DNA of 64,000 nucleotides from Kiritimatiellia bacterium (GTDB lineage Bacteria; Verrucomicrobiota; Kiritimatiellia; CAIVKH01): NCBI GenBank assembly GCA_025054615.1, contig JANWZO010000008.1, positions 38,745 to 102,744 on the forward strand, written 5' to 3'. Within the stretch, counting starts at the first letter, position 1. Each line of letters opens with the position of its first letter. The notes under the pieces are model-generated. The model saw nothing but the letters and a program-made list of their open reading frames with translations. It had not been told where the DNA came from and made no database searches. The position numbers and the translations under genes are program-made. Positions 1 through 8,221 of the stretch are shown here, in pieces.

Positions 1-111
1 GGGAAGCTCGCTCAGATCGAAACCATAAAAGTAGACGGGATAGCTGAAGGAGTGGGGGACCGGCTCGAGCCGCGCATGCAGAACGCGCCCTCTGTAAATG
101 CGGGAATTCAC
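1..111 (-). CDS. DUF1365 family protein, N-terminal part only
   Basis: Only the first 37 codons lie in the window. The reading frame opens at a GTG (111) that overlaps the TGA of the upstream FAD oxidoreductase gene as GTGA. The peptide contains IYRGRVLHARLEP, then HSFSYPVYFYGFDLSELP, which is the conserved N-terminal pattern of DUF1365 proteins. In many bacteria a DUF1365 gene directly follows a COG2907-type NAD/FAD-binding protein and precedes a cyclopropane fatty acid synthase-like methyltransferase. The first half of that arrangement is seen here; the methyltransferase would lie beyond the window edge. The biochemical function is unknown, with a role in lipid modification only suggested by context. 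Confidence 0.8.
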   Translation of the reverse strand, partial: MNSRIYRGRVLHARLEPVPHSFSYPVYFYGFDLSELP

Positions 112-1391
112 AGATCGATGCCGAATTGGCGCGCCACCGCTACTGCAGAGCGGACGGCGTCCTCGTGGAATCCGTATCCGAAATAACTTCCGCAGAAAAA
201 CGTGCGATTCGGACCGTTCAGGGAAGGAAGCTCGGCCTGGCTCCTCAGGGCGTCGAACGAATACAGCGGATGGGTGTATGTCATCTCGCGAATGACAGAT
301 TCATCGCGGGGTGGGCGAGGGACATTCAGGGAGACGAAATATTGTCGGCGTGTGGAAAGACCCTGAAGACGGTTCATGTGATAGGTGACCGCCACAGGAC
401 GGTCTTCTCCGCTGCCACGGTGGCGACGATAATTCCAGGAGGCCCATGCTCGGCGATTCGGCGGCATTAGAGACTCATCCGTATGAAGTACGGCGCGATT
501 CTCCTGGTAACGCCAGGCCCCGAGAAGCCGGCGTTCTTCGGGGGAAGGATCCGCCAGCATATGAAGGGCTTCATCGGCATGGGTCGCGATGACAGCTACA
601 TCGAATTCACGTGACATACCGCCCGGCAGGCACACTCTCACGCCCCGGCCGGGCAGCCGTTCAATTCGCTCGACTCGAGCGCGAATGCTGCAGTCGATTC
701 GGGAACTTCCGAGCAGCTTCTTTACGTAGGTTCGGCTTCCGCCCACCACGGTCTGCCAGCGCGGGCGGTCTTCCAGAGATAGTAACCCGTGATTTTCCCA
801 AAACCGTATCATCATTTCGGCTGGGAATCGCGAAATATCCCGCAGCGAAGACGACCAGATCGCCGAGGCCATCGGGTAGATGTAGGCGTCGCGGGCGAGA
901 TCGCTAATGCGCAAATCACGCAAGTAGTCGCTGACAGTCATATTGGCAAGCTTGCCTGCGGCGAGGTCGGCGCGCGCCCGTCGGCAGAAGCGGGCAATTT
1001 CCATCAGAAAGCGCCAATGAGCCGGGCGCAGGAGATCCCTTCGATTGGCAAACAGCCCGGAAAGTCCAGTGCCCGCATACTGGAGTCCGCTTCCCTCATC
1101 GTAATATCCGAAGGACATATCGCTGTAACGCACGGCGCAATCCAACTGCGAGAGCAGCTTCGTGAACAGGGGATAGGTTTTGTCGTTTAGGACGATGAAT
1201 CCCGTGTCCACGGGGGTGCCAGCGTCCGGCCCCGAGGGGATTTCAATCGTGTTCGTGTGGCCCCCGACATAATCATTTCGCTCAAAGAGAGAGACGCGGT
1301 GGCGTCTCTGCAGCAGATAGGCGGCGACAAGTCCGGCAACGCCGCCGCCGATCACGGCGATGTTTAGTTGAGAGCTCTGGTCGTATTTCAT
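108..1391 (-). CDS. FAD-dependent amine-oxidase-like protein (COG2907 type)
   Basis: This 427-residue protein opens with a dinucleotide-binding fingerprint, AVIGGGVAGLVAAYLL at about residues 12-27, followed by an acidic residue (LFERN) and GGHTNT, the usual start of flavin amine oxidase-like oxidoreductases. The C-terminal FFCGSYFGYGFHEDAVRSA segment fits the second FAD contact region. Length and motifs match the predicted NAD/FAD-binding proteins that accompany DUF1365 and fatty acid cyclopropanation genes. It overlaps the Nudix gene upstream (ATGA) and the DUF1365 gene downstream (GTGA), so the three are probably co-transcribed and translationally coupled. The substrate is unknown; an oxidation or desaturation step on lipids is an inference from context. 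Confidence 0.85.
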   Translation of the reverse strand: MKYDQSSQLNIAVIGGGVAGLVAAYLLQRRHRVSLFERNDYVGGHTNTIEIPSGPDAGTPVDTGFIVLNDKTYPLFTKLLSQLDCAVRYSDMSFGYYDEGSGLQYAGTGLSGLFANRRDLLRPAHWRFLMEIARFCRRARADLAAGKLANMTVSDYLRDLRISDLARDAYIYPMASAIWSSSLRDISRFPAEMMIRFWENHGLLSLEDRPRWQTVVGGSRTYVKKLLGSSRIDCSIRARVERIERLPGRGVRVCLPGGMSREFDVAVIATHADEALHMLADPSPEERRLLGAWRYQENRAVLHTDESLMPPNRRAWASWNYRRHRGSGEDRPVAVTYHMNRLQGLSTRRQYFVSLNVPRPPRDESVIREMTYTHPLYSFDALRSQAELPSLNGPNRTFFCGSYFGYGFHEDAVRSAVAVARQFGIDL

Positions 1392-1903
1392 CCGAATTTC
1401 CCGCTGCGGCGCAGCCAGTCCCGGAGCATCGGAAATTCGTAGGCGAATTGAAGAGTAGCCAAGCCCGAAACCAAAAGCTCCTCAATTTCCTGCATCGTCC
1501 AAAAACGCCCATCCTCCAACTCCGAGGCCTGCAGCCTGAATGGACCCGGATGAACCATCACAAATGTCCGCACCAGTTCCGTTTCTTGCGGAGACTGCCA
1601 GAGATAGCTGTAGGCCGGATCGCCAAGCACGGCCCGGACGCCCAATTCCTCCTCCAATTCGCGTTGGGCCCCCTCTCGGGGCGACTCGCCCGGGCGTAGG
1701 TGGCCGCCTACGGAAGAATCCCATTTCCCCGGTTCAATATCTTTCGAAGAGGCCCTTTTTTGCAGAAATAGTCGACCCTCTTGGTCGAACACCTGAACAT
1801 GGACCGCTTGGTGAATCAGCGCAGGATTCCCATGGCACTCGGATCGGAGGGCGCGCCCTACGATGCGGCCCTCGCGATCGACGATATCAAAATACTCATC
1901 CAC
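1388..1903 (-). CDS. Nudix hydrolase (IPP isomerase-like subfamily)
   Basis: The protein carries a complete Nudix box, with G, RPGE, REL and EELG in the expected spacing (GHLRPGESPREGAQRELEEE), the Mg-binding signature of Nudix hydrolases. The N-terminal DEYFDIVDREGRIVG and the HQAVHVQVFDQEGRLFLQKR segment resemble the subfamily that includes isopentenyl diphosphate isomerase, but substrate cannot be read from sequence. I place the start at a GTG (1903) just before DEYFDIVD because homologues usually begin there. A longer frame opens at a GTG at 1966, and neither start has a clear ribosome binding site. The stop overlaps the FAD oxidoreductase start as ATGA. Confidence 0.85.
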   Translation of the reverse strand: MDEYFDIVDREGRIVGRALRSECHGNPALIHQAVHVQVFDQEGRLFLQKRASSKDIEPGKWDSSVGGHLRPGESPREGAQRELEEELGVRAVLGDPAYSYLWQSPQETELVRTFVMVHPGPFRLQASELEDGRFWTMQEIEELLVSGLATLQFAYEFPMLRDWLRRSGKFG

Positions 1904-2006
1904 GTTATTTTCTCGATTACGAACAGGCCAGCTTACATCGGATGCAAAGGGCGGGAAAGATGTCACCGTGTGCCATCGTGTAGATCTTCAAAAATCGAGG
2001 CGCTTG

Positions 2007-2024
2007 GCCAAGCTCCAGCTTGGC
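2007..2024 (-). terminator. Hairpin downstream of metX, weak terminator candidate
   Basis: An 8-bp perfect stem (GCCAAGCT and AGCTTGGC) with a 2-nt loop lies in the 144-bp gap between metX and the Nudix start at 1903. A short T run follows on the minus strand but only after about ten bases, so this is not a classical intrinsic terminator. Confidence 0.25.
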
Positions 2025-2047
2025 GGGTTCGCGCGGTTAGGCCCGCT

Positions 2048-3322
2048 TCACCGAGCGCGCAAGAAATACGCCAGGTGAGGCGTGTAAAGGTTGGGCTCCA
2101 GCAGGAAGGAATCGTGCCCCTTATCCGAGTGGACCGTGATATGCTCGTGAGGCACGCGCGCCTTTCGAAGAACGGCGCACTGCTGAGCCTGTTGGGCAGG
2201 CTCGAAGCAGGCATCGCCCTCAATGGTAAACACCAGGTGCCGCTGGTTCCGGCAAACGGAGAAAACTTCCTCAAATGATGATTTCCCGGTGTCCTTTAGC
2301 AGGTCAAACCGCTGCCAGGCATCGATGATTCGCAGGTAGGTGTTCGCGTCAAATCGCTTTACGAACTTGAGTCCCTGGTTGCGGAGATAGGATTCGACCG
2401 GGTGGCTCATCCAATACCATTTATCGCGGTCTTCTTCGGGGCGGACCACTTCGGTCCTCGCCCGATCCGCCATCATTTCGAGCGAAACAAATGTCTTGTG
2501 GCTGATCATACGGGCGAGCGCGAGGCCGCGATCCGGCCGTTTTCGCCCGTAGTAATGACCGCCATTAAAGTACTTGTCCTCCTCGATGGCGCAAATCTGC
2601 TCGTAATTATAAATCCGCTGCAGAATGGACACCTCGATTCCCGAGCCGATGGTGATCACGATCCGAACCCGGTCCGGGTACCGCACCGCGAAATTGTTTG
2701 CACACAAACCGCCCAACGAGGCGCCGACGACCGCATGAAGCTGGGCGATCCCGAGGTGGTCGAGCAGGCGAACCTGGGAATCGACGATGTCGCCGATCAT
2801 GACCGTTGGGAACGCGCGTCCGTACGGCTTACCCGTGGCCGGATTGCGGCTAGGCGGTCCGGAAGATCCATAACAACCGCCGATGTAATTCGCGCAGACG
2901 ATGAAATATCGTTCCGTGTCCAGCGCCTTGCCTGGCCCGATGAAATCGTCCCACCAGCCGACATGCATTTCATCCGTCCACAGGCGACCCACCCCCTTGA
3001 CGCGACGGTTGATGCCCGCGGCATGCTGGCTGCCGCTCAGCGCATGGAACAGCAGAATGGCGTTGCTTTTGGTGGAATTGAGCGACCCGTAGGTTTCGTA
3101 CGCAAGGGTGACGGGGGCGAGGGTTTCGCCCGTGCGGAATACAAAGGGGTTTTTCCGGTCGGCGAATGTGAAGAAACGGGTGTTCACTTCGCCGAGGTCG
3201 GATTTCCGCTTTCCGGGCCGGACCAAATCGGAATCTCCCCGACGGGCCGCGTTCTCGGTGCGCTTGTCGTCCGCTCCGATGAATGCGTCCGTGCGGATTC
3301 CGAGCTGCGGATCCTGTGTCAT
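2048..3322 (-). CDS. metX: Homoserine O-acyltransferase (MetX family)
   Basis: The 424-residue alpha/beta-hydrolase matches homoserine O-acetyltransferase along its length. The nucleophile elbow GASLGGL holds the catalytic Ser; the GDACFEP and KGHDSFLLE segments carry the Asp and His of the triad. It activates homoserine for sulfhydrylation by the neighbouring MetY. The start at 3322 overlaps the metY stop as ATGA, which supports translational coupling; an open frame continues further upstream inside metY but is only a shadow. Whether the acyl donor is acetyl- or succinyl-CoA cannot be settled from sequence alone, although pairing with MetY favours acetyl. Expression should be governed by the SAM riboswitch upstream of metY. 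Confidence 0.93.
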   Translation of the reverse strand: MTQDPQLGIRTDAFIGADDKRTENAARRGDSDLVRPGKRKSDLGEVNTRFFTFADRKNPFVFRTGETLAPVTLAYETYGSLNSTKSNAILLFHALSGSQHAAGINRRVKGVGRLWTDEMHVGWWDDFIGPGKALDTERYFIVCANYIGGCYGSSGPPSRNPATGKPYGRAFPTVMIGDIVDSQVRLLDHLGIAQLHAVVGASLGGLCANNFAVRYPDRVRIVITIGSGIEVSILQRIYNYEQICAIEEDKYFNGGHYYGRKRPDRGLALARMISHKTFVSLEMMADRARTEVVRPEEDRDKWYWMSHPVESYLRNQGLKFVKRFDANTYLRIIDAWQRFDLLKDTGKSSFEEVFSVCRNQRHLVFTIEGDACFEPAQQAQQCAVLRKARVPHEHITVHSDKGHDSFLLEPNLYTPHLAYFLRAR

Positions 3323-4608
3323 TTTTGAGACGCGGCGAGCGCCTGGTCGAGGTCGGCGAGAATGTCGTCGATGTGCTCGATCCCGATAGAGAGGCGCACG
3401 AGCTCCGGCGTAATTCCTGCTCCCCGCTGCTGTTCCTCGTTGAGTTGGGAATGCGTCGTGGTTGCTGGATGGATGGCCAGACTCTTGGCATCGCCCACAT
3501 TTGCGAGGTGGGAGAACAGCTTCAGGCTGTCGATAAATTTGGCGCCGGCGGCGGCACCGCCCTTGATGCCGAAAACAACCATCGACCCGCCTTTGCCCTT
3601 CAGATACTTGAGGTTTTTGGCGTATTCGGGGTCGTCCTTGAGACCGGGGAAACGGACCCACTCCACCAGTTTGTGACCTTTGAGAAATTCGGCAACAGCA
3701 AAGGCATTCTGGCAGTGCCGCTCCATCCGCAGCGGCAGCGTTTCGATCCCCTGAAGGAACATCCACGAGTTATCGGGGGAAATGCACGCTCCAAGATTGC
3801 GGAGTGGCACGGTTCTCATACGCAGGATAAACGCGAGGGGCGCCAGGGGCGGCGGCAAATCATGTCCCCAGCGCAGGCCGTGGTAAGAGGTGTCCGGCAC
3901 GTCGTACAATGGGTGCTTGCCGGCGCCCCATGGGAATTTACCCGAATCAACCACGATGCCGCCGATCCCGGTTCCGTGACCGCCGAACCACTTCGTCAGG
4001 GAGTGGACTACGATGTCGGCCCCGAACTCGATCGGTCGGGTCAGGTAGGGGGTCGAGAAGGTGGAGTCGACGATCAACGGAATACCGGCGGCATGTGCGA
4101 TGTTGGCGATCGCCTCAATGTCGGTCACCTCCAAGGCCGGGTTGGAGACGCTTTCGACGAAAACCGCTCGCGTCTTCTCGTCGATGGCCCGCGCGACATT
4201 TTCCGGATTTTGCGTGTCGACGAATTTGACCCGGATGCCGAGGGTCGGGAGGATGTCATTGAACTGGGTGTACGTGCCCCCGTACAGGTTGCGCGCGGAG
4301 ACTATGTTGTCCCCGACCTGCGCCAAATTGATGATTGAGTAGAAAACGGCTGAGGTTCCAGAGGCAATCCCCAGCCCGCCCAGTTCGGGCGCGCCTTCGA
4401 GCAGGGCAACCCGTTTTTCGAGAACATCCGTCGTCGGGTTCATCAACCGTGTATAGATGTTCCCCAGCTCCTTGAGCGCGAAAAGATTCGCCGCGTGCTC
4501 CGTATTGCGGAACACATATGAGGATGTCCTGTACACGGGCACTGCCCGTGCCAACGTGGTCGGATCAGGCTGCGTCCCGCCGTGCAAGCAAAGTGTCTCA
4601 AGCTTCAT
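3319..4608 (-). CDS. metY: O-acetylhomoserine sulfhydrylase (PLP-dependent)
   Basis: This is a 429-residue Cys/Met-metabolism PLP enzyme. Recognisable features are LCLHGGTQPDPTTLARAVPVYRTSSY at the N terminus, the VDSTFSTPYLTRP segment, and the PLP-binding lysine in HSLTKWFGGHG. The C-terminal ATTTHSQL and PELVRLSIGIEHIDDILADL motifs are typical of MetY, which makes homocysteine directly from O-acetylhomoserine and sulfide. I choose the ATG at 4608 because a Shine-Dalgarno AAAGGGAG sits about 8 nt upstream; an in-frame TTG further up would read through that site. The gene leads a metY-metX operon behind a SAM-I riboswitch, so it should be shut down when S-adenosylmethionine is abundant. Confidence 0.95.
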   Translation of the reverse strand: MKLETLCLHGGTQPDPTTLARAVPVYRTSSYVFRNTEHAANLFALKELGNIYTRLMNPTTDVLEKRVALLEGAPELGGLGIASGTSAVFYSIINLAQVGDNIVSARNLYGGTYTQFNDILPTLGIRVKFVDTQNPENVARAIDEKTRAVFVESVSNPALEVTDIEAIANIAHAAGIPLIVDSTFSTPYLTRPIEFGADIVVHSLTKWFGGHGTGIGGIVVDSGKFPWGAGKHPLYDVPDTSYHGLRWGHDLPPPLAPLAFILRMRTVPLRNLGACISPDNSWMFLQGIETLPLRMERHCQNAFAVAEFLKGHKLVEWVRFPGLKDDPEYAKNLKYLKGKGGSMVVFGIKGGAAAGAKFIDSLKLFSHLANVGDAKSLAIHPATTTHSQLNEEQQRGAGITPELVRLSIGIEHIDDILADLDQALAASQK

Positions 4609-4712
4609 CCTAAAACTCCCTTTCAAACGCAGAAGTTATAAACATCCGTGGGAAGGGAACCGGGGACGGCCGACCAGCGAGAAGCCAATACACACCAACG
4701 CAATGCGCGTCC

Positions 4713-4836
4713 GCATCGAACAGCCCATCGTCCCCGCTGGTGTGGGGCTGGCTTTGGCACCTTATCCCGCTAGAGGGGTCGGGACAGGTTGCTGGGCGGT
4801 CATCGGGCCAGATCCCTCGCGCCACTCTCGATGCGC
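4713..4836 (-). promoter_or_regulatory. SAM-I (S-box) riboswitch in the metY leader
   Basis: Read on the minus strand, the leader shows the conserved SAM-I elements in order: GAGAGTGGCGCGAGGGA, CTGGCCCGATGA, CAGCAACC, then AAGGTGCCAA near the centre, ending with a helix. The outer P1 stem is formed by GCATCGA near 4835 and TCGATGC near 4713. The element lies about 100 nt before the metY start and about 35 nt after a plausible promoter. No U-tailed terminator follows. A pyrimidine-rich segment just downstream (near 4637-4648) could pair with the metY Shine-Dalgarno sequence, so control may act on translation; that mechanism is an inference. Confidence 0.88.
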
Positions 4837-4870
4837 CGCCCGATCGACGGGACGGCAACGAGTTGATGGG

Positions 4871-4898
4871 ACAGTACTACAGCGGGCGCACACGTCAA
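4871..4898 (-). promoter_or_regulatory. Sigma70-type promoter for the metY-metX operon
   Basis: On the minus strand TTGACG (4898-4893) and TACTGT (4876-4871) are separated by 16 nt. Transcription would begin about 30 nt before the SAM riboswitch, as expected for a riboswitch-controlled leader. Confidence 0.5.
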
Positions 4899-4952
4899 TC
4901 GCAAAAAGGGTCGTTCGGAGACCACAACGTCTCGCAGAAATCTCTAAAGCAA

Positions 4953-4981
4953 TTGGCGAATCGTAACTGGCCGCGTATCGT
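4953..4981 (+). promoter_or_regulatory. Promoter of the rhomboid gene, nearly leaderless
   Basis: TTGGCG (4953-4958) and TATCGT (4976-4981) are spaced by 17 nt. The -10 box ends 8 nt before the ATG at 4990, so transcription would start at or almost at the start codon. No Shine-Dalgarno sequence is visible. Confidence 0.45.
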
Positions 4982-4989
4982 TGAGTGGC

Positions 4990-5790
4990 ATGTCCTACAC
5001 CGTGTGGAGACTCCGCTTTGGCTTGCCCCGGGCAACATTTGCCGTGTTGGTTGCCCTCATCGGGGTCTATGTGCTGCAAATAATGTCGTCAGCGTTACTG
5101 GGTATTGCGATAGAGCAGGCGCTCGGTTTGAGCGTGGCCGGAATACTGGAAGGGCATATCTGGACCTTTCTTACCTACCAGTTCCTCCATGGAGGCCCTT
5201 TTCATCTTCTCCTCAACATTCTCATGTTTGTATTTCTAGGGGCTGAAACGGAAAGGGCGATCGGAACCCGGCACTTTCTCGTCCTTTACTTTCTATCCGG
5301 CATACTTGGCGGGGTGGGATGGCTGTATCTCACCTACCCGTATGAAGGGGTATGTGTGGGAGCCTCTGCCGCCATTTTCGGACTGTTGTCCGCCTTCGCA
5401 GTCCTCTTCCCGCATCGCGAGGTGAGCCTTCTGATTTTCTTTATCTTCCCGGTTACGCTCAAAGCCTGGGTGCTCGCGATCGCCCTGGGGACTGTTCAGT
5501 TGCTGTTTTCGATCTCGCCGAATGTTGGCGGCGTCGCCTATTCCGCTCATCTCGCCGGTGCGGTGGCCGGATTCATTTATACCGCGGTCGTCTTCCGCCC
5601 CGATTGGCTGGATGCCCTGAAGGCCGCCTGGCGGACGCGGCGGCGCGAGGCCGAACGACGTGCGGCGGAGCGGGAAGATCGACGCGTCGACGCGCTGCTC
5701 GACAAAATCTCGCGGGAGGGAATCCAATCGTTGACGCCGGAGGAGCGGAGATTTCTTGAGGAGGTCAGCCGGCGCAGAACGTCGCGTTGA
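4990..5790 (+). CDS. Rhomboid-family intramembrane serine protease
   Basis: The 266-residue protein has about six hydrophobic membrane segments with the rhomboid signature: HLLLN in the second helix, the catalytic Ser in GASAAIFG, and the partner His in AYSAHLAG. The serine motif reads GASA where many family members have GASG. After the last membrane segment comes a charged cytosolic tail rich in Arg and Glu, ending in a short helical module (LLDKISREGIQSLTPEER) of the DUF6576 type often attached to rhomboids of Bacteroidetes and PVC bacteria. It probably cleaves membrane proteins within the lipid bilayer; substrates are unknown. The gene stands alone, diverging from metY, with a close upstream promoter and no ribosome binding site. 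Confidence 0.88.
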   Translation: MSYTVWRLRFGLPRATFAVLVALIGVYVLQIMSSALLGIAIEQALGLSVAGILEGHIWTFLTYQFLHGGPFHLLLNILMFVFLGAETERAIGTRHFLVLYFLSGILGGVGWLYLTYPYEGVCVGASAAIFGLLSAFAVLFPHREVSLLIFFIFPVTLKAWVLAIALGTVQLLFSISPNVGGVAYSAHLAGAVAGFIYTAVVFRPDWLDALKAAWRTRRREAERRAAEREDRRVDALLDKISREGIQSLTPEERRFLEEVSRRRTSR

Positions 5791-5817
5791 GACACTCGAG
5801 GTTGCGAATCGCTACCG

Positions 5818-6540
5818 TCAGGTCTTCGCTCCGTCGAAAGGCCAGGCCGCTGCGTCACACCATACCTCGACGCCGCGATGCCCCCTCAACGCCAAGCCGG
5901 CCGTCGTGGCATCAGGATCGCGCAGGAGGCGGTCGACCACGGCCCGTTTTTCGGCGCCGCTTACAACAATGACAATCCGCTGAATACGCTGAAAAACAGT
6001 CGGCGTTGCGCTGATGCCGTCCAAACCGTCGGGACGGCGGACCGCAACGGCCCATCGGCCTCGGCTCCGCTCCACGTCATCGGGAGTGAACAGAGAAGCC
6101 GTGTGGCCATCGGTGCCCAACCCGAGAATGCCCAGGGAAGCGCCAGGCCACGCCGCGAACAATGATTCTAGAGCTTTTGAGTACGACTGTTCGGCTTCCG
6201 GCAACGGCCTCTCTCCGGCGACGCGGATCATTTGATGATCGGACAGACCGGCCGCCGCGAAATGTGGCCACGAATTGCCGAAATTACTGCGGGGATCGCC
6301 AAGCGGCACGTGCCGGTCGTCAGAAAAAAACACGATCGAATTCGGATGAATCGGAGGGCGCAATTCGGCCAGTAGCCGGTAGGCGGCGAGTGGGGTGGTG
6401 CCGCCAGCGATCATCACCGGGCCGGGGCGGGACAGGGCTTCGGCGAGGGCCTTGCAAAGGGCGCCGGCGAGTGATGCAGCTTCGCCATGATTTAGGACGC
6501 GTATCATCGCGCCGCAGCGGGGTGGCTGGCGAAATTCCAT
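5818..6540 (-). CDS. pgl: 6-phosphogluconolactonase
   Basis: This protein of about 240 residues contains AGGTTPLAAYRLL near the N terminus, FFSDDRHVPLGDPRSNF in the middle and LGLGTDGHTASLFTP, the signature motifs of 6-phosphogluconolactonase (SOL/DevB family). It hydrolyses 6-phosphogluconolactone made by glucose-6-phosphate dehydrogenase, whose gene zwf lies nearby on the other strand at 10238. The gene follows pntB closely and is probably the last gene of the transhydrogenase operon, grouping NADPH-producing functions. The start is uncertain: an ATG at 6540 is chosen, a TTG at 6549 overlaps the pntB stop, and another ATG lies at 6507. Confidence 0.92.
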   Translation of the reverse strand: MEFRQPPRCGAMIRVLNHGEAASLAGALCKALAEALSRPGPVMIAGGTTPLAAYRLLAELRPPIHPNSIVFFSDDRHVPLGDPRSNFGNSWPHFAAAGLSDHQMIRVAGERPLPEAEQSYSKALESLFAAWPGASLGILGLGTDGHTASLFTPDDVERSRGRWAVAVRRPDGLDGISATPTVFQRIQRIVIVVSGAEKRAVVDRLLRDPDATTAGLALRGHRGVEVWCDAAAWPFDGAKT

Positions 6541-6545
6541 GAATC

Positions 6546-7922
6546 TCAAGCGCTTTTGAATTCTGCGGCGATGGCAGCAACACTCGCCTTCGCGTCGCCG
6601 AACAGCATGCGGGCGTTATCTCGAAAGAAGAGTGGGTTGTCGATGCCCGCAAATCCGGAGGCGAGGCTCCGTTTAAGGATGATGACCGTCTTGGCGCGGT
6701 CGACCTCGATGATCGGCATACCGTAGATAGGGCTGGCCCTGTCTTCGCGAGCCGCTGGATTGACCACGTCGTTTGCACCGATCACCATCGCGACATCGAC
6801 GGTTTCCATAATCGGGTTGACATCCTGAGGCTCGACGAGCTGTTCGTAGGGTACATTCGCCTCCGCAAGCAGCACATTCATGTGGCCGGGCATCCGGCCC
6901 GCGACAGGGTGGATCGCGTATTTCACATCGCATCCATTTGCCGCCAGCAGCTCGCCGAGTTCACGGACGGCGTGTTGCGCCTGCGCGACGGCCATTCCAT
7001 ACCCGGGAACGATCACGACCGACCGCGCCGCCTCAAGCAGCAGATAGGCATCCTCTGGAGTGATTGGTTTGGCTTCGCCTTTGTAGCCCTCGGTACGGCG
7101 GCCTGCCGCCGAGCCAAACCCGCTGAAGAGGACGTTGGCAAGGGACCGGTTCATGGCCTTGCACATGATGTTGGTTAGGATGATTCCGCTCGCTCCCACC
7201 AGACACCCGGCGACGATCAATACATTATTGAGAATCACGAAACCCGCAGCGCACGCCGCCAGCCCCGAATAACTATTGAGCAGCGAGATGACCACCGGCA
7301 TGTCGGCCCCGCCAATCGGGATTACAGCGAGGATCCCCAAAATCAGTGACAGCGCAACCATTGCGACAAAAACGCTGTAGACCCGCTGAGGGTCCTCCAC
7401 ACACACGAGAACGGCGCATGCCGCAGCCGCCAGCAGCAACAGCGCGTTTGCGATCTGCTGGCCCTTGAACAGAATCGGTTTGCCGCTGATTTTTTCGGCC
7501 AGCTTGGCATAGGCCACCATGCTGCCTGAGAACGTCACCCCGCCGATTAGGACCGCGAGCGACGTGGCAATCAGGGTGAAAAGGCCGCTTTCCGGATGGC
7601 GATGGTATTCGGACCAGCCGACAAGCAGGCTGGCCAGACCGCCAAAGCCATTGAAAAGGGCGACCATCTCCGGCATCGCCGTCATTTTCACGCGCTGCGC
7701 CGCTATTGCGCCGATCGCGGATCCCAACACGCCGCCGATCAGAATCCAGTGGTAGGTTTGAATCTGGCGGTCCAGCAGCGTCACCAAAACGGCAATCAGC
7801 ATCCCCAGGGCGGAAATCCAATTTCCCCGGCGCGCCGTCTCCGGCCGACTCAGCATTTTCAGGCCGAAGATGAACAGGATGCAGGCGAAGATGTAGCCGA
7901 GGTTCTGAATCAGATCGTTCAT
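6546..7922 (-). CDS. pntB: NAD(P) transhydrogenase subunit beta
   Basis: The 458-residue protein has a membrane half with about eight or nine hydrophobic helices (residues 1 to about 260), then a soluble NADP(H)-binding domain III. Domain III is recognised by SVVIVPGYGMAVAQAQH, HPVAGRMPGHMNVLLAEANVPY, the GANDVVNPAA segment and the KRSLASGFAGIDNPLF segment near the end. With PntAA and PntAB it forms the inner-membrane proton-translocating transhydrogenase that couples the proton gradient to NADPH formation. Start and stop are tightly linked to its neighbours: it overlaps pntAB by 4 bp upstream, and the pgl gene follows. Confidence 0.96.
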   Translation of the reverse strand: MNDLIQNLGYIFACILFIFGLKMLSRPETARRGNWISALGMLIAVLVTLLDRQIQTYHWILIGGVLGSAIGAIAAQRVKMTAMPEMVALFNGFGGLASLLVGWSEYHRHPESGLFTLIATSLAVLIGGVTFSGSMVAYAKLAEKISGKPILFKGQQIANALLLLAAAACAVLVCVEDPQRVYSVFVAMVALSLILGILAVIPIGGADMPVVISLLNSYSGLAACAAGFVILNNVLIVAGCLVGASGIILTNIMCKAMNRSLANVLFSGFGSAAGRRTEGYKGEAKPITPEDAYLLLEAARSVVIVPGYGMAVAQAQHAVRELGELLAANGCDVKYAIHPVAGRMPGHMNVLLAEANVPYEQLVEPQDVNPIMETVDVAMVIGANDVVNPAAREDRASPIYGMPIIEVDRAKTVIILKRSLASGFAGIDNPLFFRDNARMLFGDAKASVAAIAAEFKSA

Positions 7923-8221
7923 TGCGGCGACCCCGGGCCCTCCTTTTTCTTAAACATAGCGAGCATCCGATTGGTCACCAGATATCCGCCTACCACGTTG
8001 ATAGCCGCCAGCGCCATAGCAAGAGTTCCGAGCGCCGTCGTTTCCCAGTGCCCGTCATCGACCCCCGCCGCGATGATCGCCGCAACAATCGTGATGCCGG
8101 AAATCGCGTTGGAGCCGGACATCAGCGGCGTGTGAAGTTGGGAAGGGACTTTCGAAATCAGTTCAAAGCCGAGAAAGATCGAAAGGACGAACACAAACAG
8201 TAATAGAATCATTTCCGTCAT
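7919..8221 (-). CDS. pntAB: NAD(P) transhydrogenase subunit alpha, part 2
   Basis: This 100-residue protein has three to four predicted membrane helices and corresponds to the membrane part of PntA that is a separate subunit in many bacteria. The segments ISKVPSQLHTPLMSGSNAISGITIVAA and LAAINVVGGYLVTNRMLAMF are typical. It overlaps pntAA and pntB by 4 bp on each side, giving a three-gene split transhydrogenase like that of Rhodospirillum. Confidence 0.95.
   Translation of the reverse strand: MTEMILLLFVFVLSIFLGFELISKVPSQLHTPLMSGSNAISGITIVAAIIAAGVDDGHWETTALGTLAMALAAINVVGGYLVTNRMLAMFKKKEGPGSPQ

Noticed and set aside
3323..3766. Upstream extension of metX to 572 codons
   Set aside because: The extension lies inside metY in another frame and has no homology; the ATGA overlap at 3322 gives the normal start.
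3283..4338. 351-codon plus-strand frame
   Set aside because: It is antisense to metY, which is fully supported by motifs and a riboswitch.
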